Shown here piece after piece: positions 1-10,546 of a DNA stretch of 64,000 nucleotides. The stretch spans positions 75,496,131-75,560,130 of the forward strand of contig OX578279.1 of the NCBI GenBank assembly GCA_951217055.1, written 5' to 3'. The position numbers were made by a program, and so were the translations under genes. Source of the DNA: Gerris lacustris (Eukaryota; Arthropoda; Insecta; Hemiptera; Gerridae). Below the pieces are notes generated by a model. That model saw only the letters and a program-made list of their open reading frames with translations, ran no database searches and was not told the DNA's origin. Each line of letters begins with the position of its first letter. The stretch's first letter is position 1.

Positions 1-691
1 TCAAGTGTGTGCTACTCAGCACACAGCGAGGGTCCGTAGTCAACACTGTATTGTTTAAGTAGATGATATTGATGGTGTTTTTTAAAATGCTATCTCAAAA
101 CACATAAACAAACTTCTGATAAAGTTGTTTTTGCCACTGAACCGGACTACAAACATATAAAAATATAGTGAAGAGCATAATTTAAAAAAAATAACAAAAA
201 AAACAACGTATTTTGTCAATAAAAAAATGATTTTTTTTTTTAAATTTCCAAAAAGTGGTATCTTTTACTTTTGGTCGACGAATGTTCAGGAATTTTTTTT
301 TCAGATTTTTTGCACTTTACATAAGTGAGATAGGGAGGGGGGGGGGGGGGGTACTTTTCACACCCACTCCAAACTCGCCTACGCTAGCCTTATCCAAGCT
401 TGTAACCAAAAATTATATATTTTGGTAATCAGCTCTATGATACCACAAGGTGTCCAAAAAAAAAAAAAAACCCTTAAGTTTTTTTACCCTAATTTTTTTG
501 AATAAATATTTTTTTTAAGTCACTATATTTTTAAAATGTGTGGGTAGGTACAAGACACATATATGCCAAATTTCAAAGTGATCAGAAGAAAGGTGTAGCT
601 GTGAGAGCAGGTGACAGACGGACAGACAGACAGACTGACAGACACACGCAGGAAAATATAAGGGTCCTTGGTTTTGCCTATGGACCCTAAA
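1..691 (+). repeat. Hairpin-ended dispersed repeat, copy 1
   Basis: The same sequence recurs at 41889-42597. It begins TCAAGTGTGTGCTA, with an 8-bp hairpin at bases 5-24 (TGTGTGCT/AGCACACA), and ends with a 7-bp hairpin: AGGGTCC at 661-667 pairs with GGACCCT at 682-688. A GACAGACAGAC-rich stretch lies near the 3' end. No reading frame is present. A TC start and a 3'-terminal hairpin recall Helitron-like rolling-circle elements, but the hairpin sits at the very end and no clean CTRR terminus is seen, so the class is uncertain. The left end coincides with the window edge and may be cut. Confidence 0.7.
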
Positions 692-972
692 AAGTGGCCA
701 ATGACCTATTTGTATAATCTAGAAATTAACTAGCAGGTGAAGACTCGTAGGGTCCAAACTGTCGGGGGTTGAAACTGCCCTTCAATAACACCTCCTAAAG
801 TGGCCATTAAAAAAAATATATATCAGGTGTTCTTATAAAATACTAAAATATATTTATACCAATTTAAACAATGGCCACTTAAGTTAATTTGACTATGAAT
901 TGTTATAAACAATGACATTTTATTGTTTCTTTATTGATTTGTATTATTAATTATTTGTATTTTATTTGTTAG
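692..972 (+). other. babo: babo intron sequence before the first visible exon
   Basis: AT-rich intron without coding signal. It leads to the acceptor TTTATTTGTTAG at 961-972. No branch point can be assigned with confidence. Confidence 0.6.
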
Positions 973-1090
973 GTTTACTTTGTCATTGTGATATCTGTGA
1001 TAAGGAGAATTATACATGTGAAACAGATGGTTATTGCTTTTCCGCTGCCATACGGAATGAGAAAACACAAGAAGTCACTTATAACTTCAG
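973..1090 (+). CDS. babo: babo shared ectodomain exon (first half of ligand-binding domain)
   Basis: Encodes the N-terminal half of the extracellular activin-receptor domain of a TGF-beta type I receptor. After two bases that finish an upstream codon, it reads LLCHCDICDKENYTCETDGY followed by CFSAA, the typical C-x-C-x2-C...TC-x-TDGYCF cysteine pattern of the three-finger ligand-binding fold. It ends TYNF plus AG, phase 2, so the last codon is completed to Arg by the G that opens each of the three alternative exons downstream. Acceptor TTAG and donor AG|GTAAAC are canonical. The exon(s) with the start codon and signal peptide lie before the window. The identity rests on the complete set of downstream exons. 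Confidence 0.9.
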
Positions 1091-2140
1091 GTAAACCCAC
1101 TTCATTACCTTTTTTAAAATTAAAATTTTAAATGTTCCCTAGAAATCGACAACATTTTTTAATTATTAAAAACTATTAGTGTAATTGTATGAATCCAGTT
1201 TATAATATGATTTTATTATTGTTTTATTTCCTTTTAGGGATTTGTTAAAAAAATGTTCATATTCGTAGGTATATGTGTGAAGGTTCTTAGGTTTATTTTT
1301 TTAATTATTTTACATAATATTTTTATGGTACAATTTGGAAGAGAATTGTTTAAATCTGGACCGACATAATATGTGAGGAATGGAATAATTTAACAAATTC
1401 TGAGAGCTGTTAAATATGATTTAAAATTTGAACACAATTAATCTTTCTTAAATAATATCACCTAAGCCCTCAACTTTGGGTCAAACAACGTTACCTAATT
1501 TTTTTTTGTTATTTTGAGTTATATACACATTTAGTATGCTTGTTTTTCAATAATATCGCTAATAATTCAATAATTATCGCTATCTATAATAGATAGAGAT
1601 ATGCCCCTGTCAGCTTATGTATTGAAACACATGCATTCTCAAGATACCTAACTCAAAATCTCAAAAAATGTAGATAACGTCTGACCCTAAGCCCTCGATA
1701 TGGGGCATAATGCTTGTTGAATAAAGTTAAAGGTAATATTAGTAAATAAACAAATAAGAAGAAGAGAATACAAGTGTTCAGCGCTACCAAACGGTTAATT
1801 TATTTCTATTGAAGTGATGAATTACTTAGGGTTATTAACTCTCTCCATCAGTCTTAGTATTTAGTTTAAAATATAGTTGGACCCTAATGAGTAGCCCATT
1901 TATCCCACAAAGCTGGGTGGACACTGAACAGAGTATGGATATCTTGGAAATGAACCCAAACCACTTATGTGAGAAGCACAAGCCTGAGCAATACTCTAGA
2001 GACCCCAAATTATCAACTACTATTGTTCTTGATAGAGATAGTATGGGAAAATCCTAATACTCCAAGTGTGGCTCAAAATGGAAAACTTTTAAGACATTTA
2101 TGTAGCCTTATGAAATATACGTAATTAAAATTATACTTAG
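1091..2140. other. Intron sequence, no feature seen
   Basis: AT-rich intron of babo. No open frame, terminal repeat or tRNA-like box was recognised. Confidence 0.5.
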
Positions 2141-2647
2141 GGTCTCAGAGTAAGGAATGGGTTGAGGGAACATTACTGGATATCAAAAAGTGGTTCATTA
2201 TACTCTCCCCCGATACTAGCACTCTCAAGCGGCAGTTTGATAGAAACAATATCGATAGCCCTATAAAAACTCGATATTTATCTGTTGTCAGCTGATAACA
2301 ATAAGTGATATTTCCTTAATTTTTTTTTTAAATATACTTTAATTTTTATTGTTAACCAGAGACTTGTTGATGACTTTTATTATTCTAATTCATGACCTTT
2401 ATTCTATGACTTTTATGACTTTTATTCTCCTGTTTTATGACCTCTATTTTAGAAAATCGGTTGTTTTATGACGTTTTAGCCAAAAGTATGACGTTTATTT
2501 CACTGTGAAAATTTAATCTTTATATGAAGCGTTTCGTTATTTTGGAGGGTAAACAGTTCAAAAGAAAGATTCCAATACTTCATAAATACAGAATTATATT
2601 TACAATAAATAATAATAATTAGCAGAATGCTTCAACATTGTAAATAC

Positions 2648-3348
2648 ACTGCCCATTAGAGTGGCACATAGCTTCCTCGCGTATACTTTAATGATTTTAG
2701 GCTTTTAAAATCCATTATTGTCTCATTTATTTAATTTACCATCAATAAAGCCTGGTCTCGAGGTCCATAGGCTCACTATGCTATTGAAGAGGTAGGTCAA
2801 AGAGAGAGCTGGGGGACCAAGCCGCCTCCTATTCCCCTTGTCTATCTCCCTCCTCGCGTTCTCTCCATAATAAAAACTATTAATAGAATTAGGGATCTTT
2901 AACTCTTCATAGCGGTGTCGCTGTTGGTTTTATTAAAAAATTGTATTTGTAAAAAATGTTAGTCTCATTAAATAGATGAAGTTAGATTTTCTTCCCGACC
3001 TAAAATTCCAATTTTAAATTTGAAGTTCACGTTAACGCGAGCATTGCAGGCGAACGCTTTGGCGGATAACGTTGTCCAACAAACCAACGAACTTGTCCTG
3101 GATATTGGTAAAATTAATATGTGTACCAAATTTCATCAAAATCGGTCTACTTTTACTCAAGTTATTGTCACACGTTTTAGGGGACGCGGACACACAGACC
3201 GATAGACAGACAGACACGAGATCAAAAATGTTCCCTGATGTCTGAAACGGATTTCTGTCTTGGAATTTTTAAAATCGGAGACATAAAATGTTTTCGTCTT
3301 CAAAAGTGAACACAATGCTTCCGTCACCTTCGGTAAACTCGGAATCAA
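2648..3348 (+). repeat. Dispersed repeat A, left half, copy 1
   Basis: Homologous to 25417-26014 and 15747-16310. It starts ACTGCCCATTAGAGTGGCAC, contains the GCGGTGTCGCTGTTGG block at about 2910, a CAAATTTCATCAAAATCGG block, a GACAGACAGACA run at 3200-3220, and ends in the CTTCCGTCACCTTCGG block. Short open frames across it occur in several copies on both strands and reflect repeat composition, not genes. Confidence 0.75.
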
Positions 3349-3570
3349 AAATAATCATGTGCTGTTTATATGCTCCAGAGTTAAATTGGAAACGAGTGGT
3401 TGGTAAAATGCTCCGAAACAAGTCTACTCTCGTTGGGGCTTTAAGAAAAACTTTCTTCACTGACGAAATCAGTTTGTTGACAGCCGGGAATTCATCCCAC
3501 ACAGCTTCCGCAGCCCGATGAAACCCGTGGCTGAAGCATGTTAAATGCACAACCATGGGGTAGAGAAACC
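3269..3570 (-). pseudogene. Transposase-like fossil (hAT/DUF659-type fragment)
   Basis: A minus-strand frame reads LYPMVVHLTCFSHGFHRAAE and continues through VWDEFPAVNKLISSVKKVFL and KAPTRVDLFRS. From memory of the family, this resembles the segment LYPxMIHxTCxxHxLHRxxE...F..v..li.svKKvFlKAPsR found in hAT-related insect transposon proteins. About 75 residues remain. Upstream the frame closes with stops, and downstream it runs into repeat A. It is therefore a dead fragment. The family assignment is by pattern only. Confidence 0.45.
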
Positions 3571-4130
3571 AAGAAACTAGTTACACGAGTAAAATTAATC
3601 AATTTATCAAGAATCACGAGTAAGAAATCAAATGAGCAATTAAACATTCTACTCCCTTACCATGAATATACAATACAAAATCTAAAGTTCTGGAACAGCC
3701 TATCAGGAGACTGCCCAAACCAAAGGGTTTACTGTTGGCTGATTGGAGAATTTATATCGAACTTCCTGGATTCAAATTGGAGGAGTTGTTGATAGTTGTT
3801 CCAAGAAGGAGCCGATCGGGAGCTCTAGTTTGGAATTAGGGATGACCGTCGGTGACTCTCGGCCTCTTTGGTTGTAGGAATGCATAAGCGCATTAGTTAA
3901 GTCCGAAAGTAGTCAGGGAATTAAGAGACTAAGCTCTTTACTAAGCTGGTGTAAGGGTTTTTGTTCGAACTGCACTTTTACCTGGAACCGGACCACGAAT
4001 GCTCAATTTAAAAATTTGCTTTATCAAAAAAGCCTTTTTTGCTAAACATTTGGCAAAAATAGGCCATTCTATGACGTTTATTCCAAGAAACCCTTATTTT
4101 ATGGCATTTATGCGTAAAAAGGCAATTTTA
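3571..4130. other. Non-coding intron sequence inside the composite repeat
   Basis: Moderately GC-richer stretch with only short chance frames. It probably belongs to the element that supplied the transposase fossil, but no further recognisable protein segment was found. Confidence 0.35.
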
Positions 4131-4556
4131 TGACAAAATCATATGACTATGACGTTTATGACTTTTTCCCGTCTCTGCTTATCACTTTACTTTATTTATA
4201 TAACGGCAATAACGCTGTTAATAAACCTATTACAGTTCCTAGACAACAAAAAGAAATCTTGTACAAAACAATGTTGTCTTCTAAAGCATCACATCAGATT
4301 TGGCTCTTACGAATATAATATTTTAAATAATTTTTCTTTACTTTTAATTCAAAATGAATTCAGATTATTAAATACTATGATAAGTTGTAGATAAGTGCTG
4401 CAAATAAATGATTTTACTTATATTTTATAAACACTGTCACTTTAGTTCGGGCTAAGCTCACTAGAGAGGTTTAGTATTGGGGGAGAGAATTATTAACCAC
4501 TTTTCAAATCGGATTGTTCCCTCTACCCCTTCCTTACTCTGAGCTTAAGGTCAAAT

Positions 4557-5310
4557 TTTGAATTAGTCTCAAGACAATGTTTGAGAAAAATTTCTATAAA
4601 CTTAATCTAAATCAAAACAAATGAATAAATATATTATAAATCCTTGCTTTAAGAGGATTTCTATTGTTGATTACTTTTTTTGTTTTTTAAATTATGCCAA
4701 TAAACTCTAATTTTTTAGTAACTTTTATCACTTATTAAACTATATACTTTAGAAACTAATGTTCAAGTAAGTCTAGTTTATTTTGTCAATAAAAAGAAAT
4801 CATTTCGTTACGGAAGCTAAGTTGTAAATAAAAACTCAAGTTTTAGAGATGAAGATTTATTCTGTATGAGCATCTGCTCAGAAGAGCCTGAGCATCAAGG
4901 AGGCTTTGAGCTATGGTAGAAAGCTTTCTAGCTTATTTCCAAGCTAGCCTCAGGGAATTTAGACATATATATCCACTTAACTTCCGTCAACAAAAGAATT
5001 TTACGCAAAACTTTTGTCACAACTCAAACGTTTCCTGATTTTATAATAAATTCATCGTTTACTGCATTATATACTCTAATAACTTCAAATCATGACCAAA
5101 CTACTCAATCATTAAATTTTTTTGGTTAAAAAAAGGATGTAATTATCAGTTGACGTCATAATAGAAGGTGGACTATCACTTCATAGTTCTCATGTGTTTG
5201 ATATTAGTATTTTATCCATTTTTGTTTTAACTCTTAAGGGGATTTTCCTTTTGTTTTAAAGTTTGCATTAAATTATCAGAACACGAACACACATGTAGTA
5301 GAGGTGGCCC
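4557..5310. other. Intron sequence, no feature seen
   Basis: AT-rich. No coding frame, inverted repeat or promoter-like box was recognised. It leads to the LINE target site at 5311. Confidence 0.5.
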
Positions 5311-5329
5311 ATATGTATCTATCATATAT
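5311..5329. repeat. Target-site duplication of the RTE insertion, left copy
   Basis: ATATGTATCTATCATATAT, identical over 19 bp to 7982-8000. Confidence 0.9.
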
Positions 5330-7981
5330 TTATTTATTTATTTATTTATTTCCTTTATTTATCAAACCTTTAAAAAGAAATACAACTTTAAATTACACGT
5401 GATAATTAAAACAAAAAGAAATTATAACTTTTCTACCACAAGGTTGATATAATCAGCAGATGCTGAGGAAAAAATGAGTTCGTTATAAATACAAAGCAAA
5501 AAGAAACTATATCTCTGTTACTAATACATAGTAATAATCCAGTTCATATGGAAAGTAATAATAGGAATAAAAAAACTTATAAACTGCCTCTATTAACTAT
5601 TGCATAGGATAGTCCAGATTTAAGTTGAAAAAAGAAACCATAACCTTACACTATTAGTAGTAATCATACAATCATCTATTGTCATAGTAACATTTTTTTG
5701 GTAGCTGAAAAATATCATCTACTGTTAAGGTCTCCTGCATCCAGACTTCATAATGAGCGATTCCCAGCCTCTTCCATTCACTTCTTATCATAGCAATCCT
5801 AGGCCACGAAGCGCCTCCACATGTAATTTTCATTTCTTGGTCCCAGTTTAAGCCAGGTCTTCCTCGTCCTCTTTTCTCATCTCTTGGCACCCAGTCGATC
5901 ATGATGCGTGTCCAATTTGGATCACGCCTCCTAATTACATGTCCACTCCATTTCCATTTTCTTATATGAAGGCTTTTAACTATGTCCGGGAAGTCAGTTT
6001 GCTTTTGGATCCATTCGTTCGTTTTTCTATCCTTCCTTGTGATACCCAAAATGTATCTCTGCATAGCACGCACAGACACTCTAAACTTTTGCCTTGTTTC
6101 TGCTGTTAAAATCCAAGTTTCACAACCGTAACTAAGTACAGGTAAAACCGTTGATATCCATAGTTTTCTTTTTAGCTCGACTGGCGCAGGACTTCTAAAA
6201 AAATGCTTATTTTTTATAATTGCTTTCCAGCCTAGAGTGATTCTTCTTTTTAATTCGCTGTTTTGGCCGGCAGTGCTAATTTGATGCCCTAAGTATATGA
6301 AGTCATCGACTTTTTGTATACTTGAATTTGGGAGTGAATCATTGTCAATGTTAATAGTCATGTATTTACATTTCTCATGATTTATTTGTAAACCTACATT
6401 TCTACTTTGCATTTGTAGTTTCTGGAGCATAATCATTATGTTTTCAATTGAATGGCTTATCAGCACTATGTCATCTGCAAAGGCTAAGTAGTATAGCCAC
6501 TCCCCACATATTTTTATACCGTCTTCCTCCATGTCGCATTTCCCAATTAGGTCTTGTAGAATCGCAATAAATAATTTAGGAGATATGTTGTCACCTTGTC
6601 TAACACCCCTACCAATTCTAATATGTATGTTTGCCTTGTCCAGATTATAAATGGCTTCCGCTTTTCGGTATATATTTAAAAACAAAAGGACTATCTTTGG
6701 ATCCACTGCCCTTTTTTGCAAGGCATCAACTATCGCCCTGTAGTCTACTTTGTCAAAAGCTTTTTCATAATCAATGAACAATAGACATAATGGCAGGTTA
6801 TAATCTTTAGATTTCCTAATTAATTCTTTAATTGTAAAAATATGGTCTAATGTTGAATATCCTGATCTGAACCCGGTTTGTTCTTTTGAAAGAGAAAAAT
6901 CAATGCGCTTAGATAATCTGTTCGTTATTATTTTTGAGAATACTTTGTACACTGTCGAAAGCAAACTTAATGGCCGGTAGTTTTTTAAATGTGAGTTATC
7001 CCCTTTTTTAAACAGCAGAATGAGCTTTGACAGAGACCATTCTTCAGGCGGACTGCTTGTAGTTAAACAGTTGTTGAATAGTTGCACCAGGTACTTAAGA
7101 ATTGATTCTCCTCCAGCTTTCAGCTGTTCAGCACTCACACCGTCAACCCCGACTGCTTTTCCTTCCTTCAGATTCTTCACCGCCCATTCTACTTCACTTA
7201 GCATTATATTTTCTTCCTGGTCGTATGGAGGTGCGTTAAGGACATATTCATTTCTAATTATTTCATCATTACATTTATACAATTCTTCATAATACTGCTT
7301 TATAAATAACAATAATTCATCGACTTCTCTTACTTCCTTACCATTATTGTCCTTAAGAACATGAATTCTTCTTCTCGGTAAATGAGTATTTTTTAGTTTT
7401 CCTCCTTCTTCCAAGGCTAGTTGCAATTTTGCATTGGCTTTCTTTAGCTGCCAAGAAGATATTTCACACCGAATTATCTTGTTTATGTTAGAGACTTCCC
7501 TTGCTGTTGCCTCGTTCCTCTTAATTCCTCTTCTTTTCCTAAGGAGTCTTTTAATATAAGCAGGGAAGTTTCTACAGTTTTGTGCCTTTTTAAGCTTTAC
7601 TTTGTTTTGGATAATGAACGAACACTCTTTTATTGCCTCAGTCAGTAACTTAGCTTGCTCATCTGTTGAACTGTTTGCCTTATTTAATATAAGTTCGCCT
7701 TGTAATAATTCTTCAAAATTATTCTCCATAAGCACTGATTTGTTTATAATATGAACTGTCCGGTTTTTTGGTTTTAACGCAATTTTATTATTATCCTGAA
7801 TTAACGATATTTTTGCACCGACTGCCCTGTGGTCACTTCCGATATTTACTTCACATACAATATCTACATTTTGGATTGTTTGCTTTTTGTTCGCAATAAT
7901 AAAGTCAATTTCATTTTTGACCTTACCGTCAGGACTAATCCAGGTCCATTTGCAACTTTCTTTCTTCTTGAAGAATGATAT
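5330..7981 (-). mobile_element. 5'-truncated RTE-type LINE insertion
   Basis: A non-LTR retrotransposon on the minus strand, bounded by perfect 19-bp direct repeats (5311-5329, 7982-8000). This length is typical of target-primed reverse transcription. The 3' end (low coordinates) is a short TTTA tandem, AAAT on the element strand, rather than a long poly(A). Such simple-repeat tails are common in RTE elements. About 340 bp of 3' UTR separates the stop codon from the tail. The 5' end is cut within the endonuclease domain. The perfect duplications and open frame suggest a recent insertion. Confidence 0.9.
5672..7981 (-). CDS. RTE LINE endonuclease (C-terminal remnant) and reverse transcriptase
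   Basis: One open frame of about 769 codons fills the retained element. At its start is the end of an apurinic-type endonuclease, with DFIIANKK and the terminal catalytic motif GSDHRAVGAKI. The reverse transcriptase follows: NYRPLSLLSTVYKVFSKI, LFIDYEKAFDKVDY, GVRQGDNISPKLF, and the catalytic FADDIVLIS box. The C-terminal region has WSGHVIRR and RGRGRPGLNWDQEM, typical of RTE/BovB-related proteins. The apparent methionine start at 8005 and the next seven residues come from flanking target DNA, so this is not a genuine start. Without most of the endonuclease the copy should be unable to move itself. The RTE assignment is from motif order and could be tested against Jockey/I. Confidence 0.88.
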   Translation of the reverse strand: MSFFKKKESCKWTWISPDGKVKNEIDFIIANKKQTIQNVDIVCEVNIGSDHRAVGAKISLIQDNNKIALKPKNRTVHIINKSVLMENNFEELLQGELILNKANSSTDEQAKLLTEAIKECSFIIQNKVKLKKAQNCRNFPAYIKRLLRKRRGIKRNEATAREVSNINKIIRCEISSWQLKKANAKLQLALEEGGKLKNTHLPRRRIHVLKDNNGKEVREVDELLLFIKQYYEELYKCNDEIIRNEYVLNAPPYDQEENIMLSEVEWAVKNLKEGKAVGVDGVSAEQLKAGGESILKYLVQLFNNCLTTSSPPEEWSLSKLILLFKKGDNSHLKNYRPLSLLSTVYKVFSKIITNRLSKRIDFSLSKEQTGFRSGYSTLDHIFTIKELIRKSKDYNLPLCLLFIDYEKAFDKVDYRAIVDALQKRAVDPKIVLLFLNIYRKAEAIYNLDKANIHIRIGRGVRQGDNISPKLFIAILQDLIGKCDMEEDGIKICGEWLYYLAFADDIVLISHSIENIMIMLQKLQMQSRNVGLQINHEKCKYMTINIDNDSLPNSSIQKVDDFIYLGHQISTAGQNSELKRRITLGWKAIIKNKHFFRSPAPVELKRKLWISTVLPVLSYGCETWILTAETRQKFRVSVRAMQRYILGITRKDRKTNEWIQKQTDFPDIVKSLHIRKWKWSGHVIRRRDPNWTRIMIDWVPRDEKRGRGRPGLNWDQEMKITCGGASWPRIAMIRSEWKRLGIAHYEVWMQETLTVDDIFQLPKKCYYDNR

Positions 7982-8000
7982 ATATGTATCTATCATATAT
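7982..8000. repeat. Target-site duplication of the RTE insertion, right copy
   Basis: Perfect match to 5311-5329. It lies at the truncated 5' end of the LINE and supplies a spurious ATG on the minus strand. Confidence 0.9.
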
Positions 8001-8031
8001 ATCACCTATTAAAACCAATATCATCTCATCA

Positions 8032-8292
8032 TATACAAGGTGTAGTTCAATAACCAAACAACGTCTTGACACATAATGATTGTATACACTGACAATTGAC
8101 TAGTTTCGGCTGTTCTAATGCAGCTTTCTTCAGATAATCTGATGGTTATAGAGTGCACTTTTAAAGTCTCTCTTTAACCATCAGATTATCTGAAGAAGGC
8201 TGCAACTACAATAAATAAATACAATCAATTGTTTAAATACAATCATTTTGTGTGAAGACATTGCTTGGTTATGGAACTACACTTCTTGTATG
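8032..8292. mobile_element. Short terminal-inverted-repeat element (MITE)
   Basis: The left arm starting ATACAAGGTGTAGTTCAATA pairs with the right arm ending GAACTACACTTCTTGTAT. Pairing continues inward for about 65 bp (TCAGATAATCTGATGG/CCATCAGATTATCTGA at the centre). A half copy of the same family lies at about 18045-18145. No coding capacity. Confidence 0.75.
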
Positions 8293-8713
8293 ATGGGTCA
8301 CGGGTCGCTATCACAAATTGGAGAAAATTACAGTCGAGAACCAATATGTATAATTTTATGTTAATATCAAAGATTTTAATTTAATTATAGTGATTATATT
8401 AGTTTAGAAAATTCATTTTGCTAGAGTAGTGGATTAAGATGTTTATAATTGCTAAGTTACATTTTATATACTTAATACTTCAAGAGAAGTCAATGTGGAA
8501 ACCAAACTTTTGTTTGTAGATCGTCCATATTGTAAGATCTTTTAAAATTCAAACTCAGCTTTATTATTTGAAATATTGATAAAAAGCTACTTGTAACTTG
8601 GAAAAGAATTAGATTCTTTTTATTGAGAGATAAAAAGCTTGAAGTTTTCCTTAATTTTAGATTAAGTATATAAAGTTAATGACAAAATGAGAGGGTAGCT
8701 ACTGTATTTAAAA

Positions 8714-9006
8714 GGCCCTACACACGACCCGACACGAACAAACTCCCTGACAATCTTTGTCGGGGCCATCTCTACATATGACCCTACACGACCACCCAAC
8801 ACGACCAAACTCCCCTCTTTGGGGGGAGTTTGGTCGTGTTGGGTTGAGGAGTCAGCCGACTGCGCTACACATGAACCAACTTGACAGGAACCAGTGGTGA
8901 GGACCACCCGACCGTCGGGTCCGACAGTTTTAGTCTGGTGACACGACCCTACACGACCACCCAACTGTCAGGACCAACCCCGTTGTATCAGGTAGTGTGT
9001 AGGGCC
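8714..9006. mobile_element. MITE with GGCCCTACACACG ends
   Basis: Terminal inverted repeats GGCCCTACACAC/GTGTGTAGGGCC are flanked by TTTAAAA on both sides (8707-8713, 9007-9013). This suggests a 7-bp target duplication. A strong internal hairpin (ACTCCCC...GGGGAGT) sits at 8810-8832. GC-richer than its surroundings. The superfamily is unclear. Confidence 0.7.
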
Positions 9007-9149
9007 TTTAAAAGAGATTTTCATAGTGGAAAACATTACTAAATTTTATGTTTTGATTAAAAAACTTTATGGCCTCTAGAAAAGAATTAATTATTACTTT
9101 TAATTCTTCCTAAACTTAAAAGTGTTCTTATAGTGTGGCTAACTTATTA

Positions 9150-9724
9150 GTCCAGGAGATAGCGTGCAAAAAAGTGTCTGACTAACATCAAGCTAGAATT
9201 TTGTGTATAAGTAAATGTTTTGGTGCCTTTTTAAAATATGTAGTCGGCTAAGTTCGTCTGCGGGACATAGCTTGGTAATAGGTATTTTAAAAAAAACAAA
9301 CTGGTGGAGAGCAGCCCTGTCCCGCCCTTTTTGGTGGACAATGCGATTTTTATGATCCTTAGTACCAAATTAGTTAGCAGACCAAAAATCAAGTTGATGA
9401 TAGTCTGTCACCTGTAGGTGACCTCTTTGATTTGGAGTAATATTTGACTAACTAACCTATTGAGTGACAAACTATCATCAACTTGATTTTTGGTCTACTA
9501 ACTAATTTCGTACTCAGGATTATGAAAATCGCATTGTCCACCAAAATGGGCGGGACATGGCCGCTCTCCATTGGTTTGTTTTTTTCAAATGCCTATTGCC
9601 AAGCTATGTCCTGCAGACGAACTTAGCCGACCACATATTCTTAAAAGGCACCAAAACATTTACTTATATACAAAATTCTAGCTTGATGTTAGTCAGACAC
9701 TTTTTTGCACACTACCTCCTTGAC
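9150..9724. mobile_element. Foldback MITE family B, copy 1
   Basis: A near-complete palindrome of 575 bp with ends GTCCAGGAGATAG...CTACCTCCTTGAC, flanked by TA on each side (9148-9149, 9725-9726). It belongs to the TA-target (Tc1/mariner-like) group of non-autonomous elements. A second copy is at 37155-37727. It ends 225 bp before the first alternative babo exon. No protein coding. Confidence 0.85.
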
Positions 9725-9949
9725 TATATAGTTTAATCTTCAATTTATTTGAATAAATTATTTTTATTTTAGGAAACGCCCGGCTTTTTATCTATTTATC
9801 TGATTTGGTTGTATTTATTTAATTTTAAAAATACTTAGGAATATGAATTTTAGAGTAGAGCTGAAGAATATTGTTTTGTTGACTAGTGATTTTATAACGA
9901 GAGGTGTGGAAAACGTTGCGTTATATAATATTGTTTTTGGGGTATAAAG

Positions 9950-10164
9950 GTGCCTTAACAGGTCGCAGTTCTTTCCACCTGAACACCCGATGCTTTGTTG
10001 GAAGGACGACTACATATGTTGTGATGGTTCAGAATACTGCAATAAGAACTTGAAGCCGAAGGGTAGAGATACTCGGGTAACGCCGGGGGGAATTTCTTCC
10101 GTTTACCAACCCCCCGAGCCTGTCCGACCCAGTCGAGCGTGGACCACCTCCTCTATACCTCCAG
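9950..10164 (+). CDS. babo: babo alternative ectodomain exon, variant 1
   Basis: First of three homologous exons encoding the membrane-proximal half of the ligand-binding domain. It opens with G (completing Arg) then CLNRSQFFPPEHPMLCWKDD, continues YICCDGSEYCNKNLKP and ends ...SSIPPG in phase 1. The CC-x5-CN signature closes the three-finger fold. Acceptor GGTATAAAG is weak. The AG at 9960-9961 would also fit the frame, but it would drop the conserved first Cys, so the upstream site is preferred. Donor CCAG|GTAGTC at 10164 was chosen because the other two variants also end in phase 1; the GT at 10077 is in phase 0 and would not fit. This choice adds about 30 proline/serine-rich residues before the membrane, absent from variants 2 and 3. 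Confidence 0.82.
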
Positions 10165-10546
10165 GTAGTCCTCCGAAAAAAAATAAAACCGACAGAAAAA
10201 TATCCCTATAATAAGAAATCAACTTTTCCCCCCTCATTTAAACTATAACATTGTTTTTTTTTTTTGTTTTGAGAGTGTGTTTTTTTTCTAAAAAATGTGT
10301 TATTTAGTCATGATTGCTAAATCAAGACTACGAACACTAAAAAAAAGAACAACATTTTGTGATAACAAAGTTTTTTTTTTACTTTAACACTTTTAAGGAA
10401 ACTATTATATCATGGCCATTTTTAATGACCACTCCTACCTTCATTCATATCCCCTGCTTCCTTCCGTAACATTTTTTTTTCCATATAATTTTTTTTTGTG
10501 TGTGTGACCTTTTTTCATTAAATAAAAAAATATATATTTACATATA
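10165..10546. other. Intron between variant 1 and the foldback element
   Basis: T-rich and A-rich intron with several poly(T) runs (10249-10264, 10372-10380) and a TG run near 10497. No coding signal. Confidence 0.5.

Larger units (their letters stand above)
2146..4556. repeat. Composite region bounded by inverted repeats
   Basis: About 75 bp at 2146-2225 (TCAGAGTAAGGAATGGG ... CTCTCCCC) recurs inverted at about 4475-4550. Both arms share the AAAGTGGTT core. Short degenerate TTTATGAC repeats lie just inside both arms (2375-2500 and 4065-4165). The interior holds a copy of dispersed repeat A (from about 2648) and a transposase fossil. It looks like an old inverted-repeat transposon that later received other insertions. 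Exact ends are unclear. Confidence 0.5.

Noticed and set aside
3020..3217. Short frames containing KFHQNRSTFTQVIV-type peptides, also seen at 15991-16329 and 25673-26100
   Set aside because: They recur in each copy of repeat A, in both orientations, and come from the repeat's CAAATTTCATCAAAATCGG and GACAGACA blocks. No gene.
7020..7292. 90-residue frame on the + strand opposite the LINE
   Set aside because: Antisense shadow of the reverse transcriptase gene.
8662..8964. 100-residue minus-strand frame with repeated VGSC motifs
   Set aside because: Lies across a GC-rich MITE with internal repeats. No start context or homology pattern.
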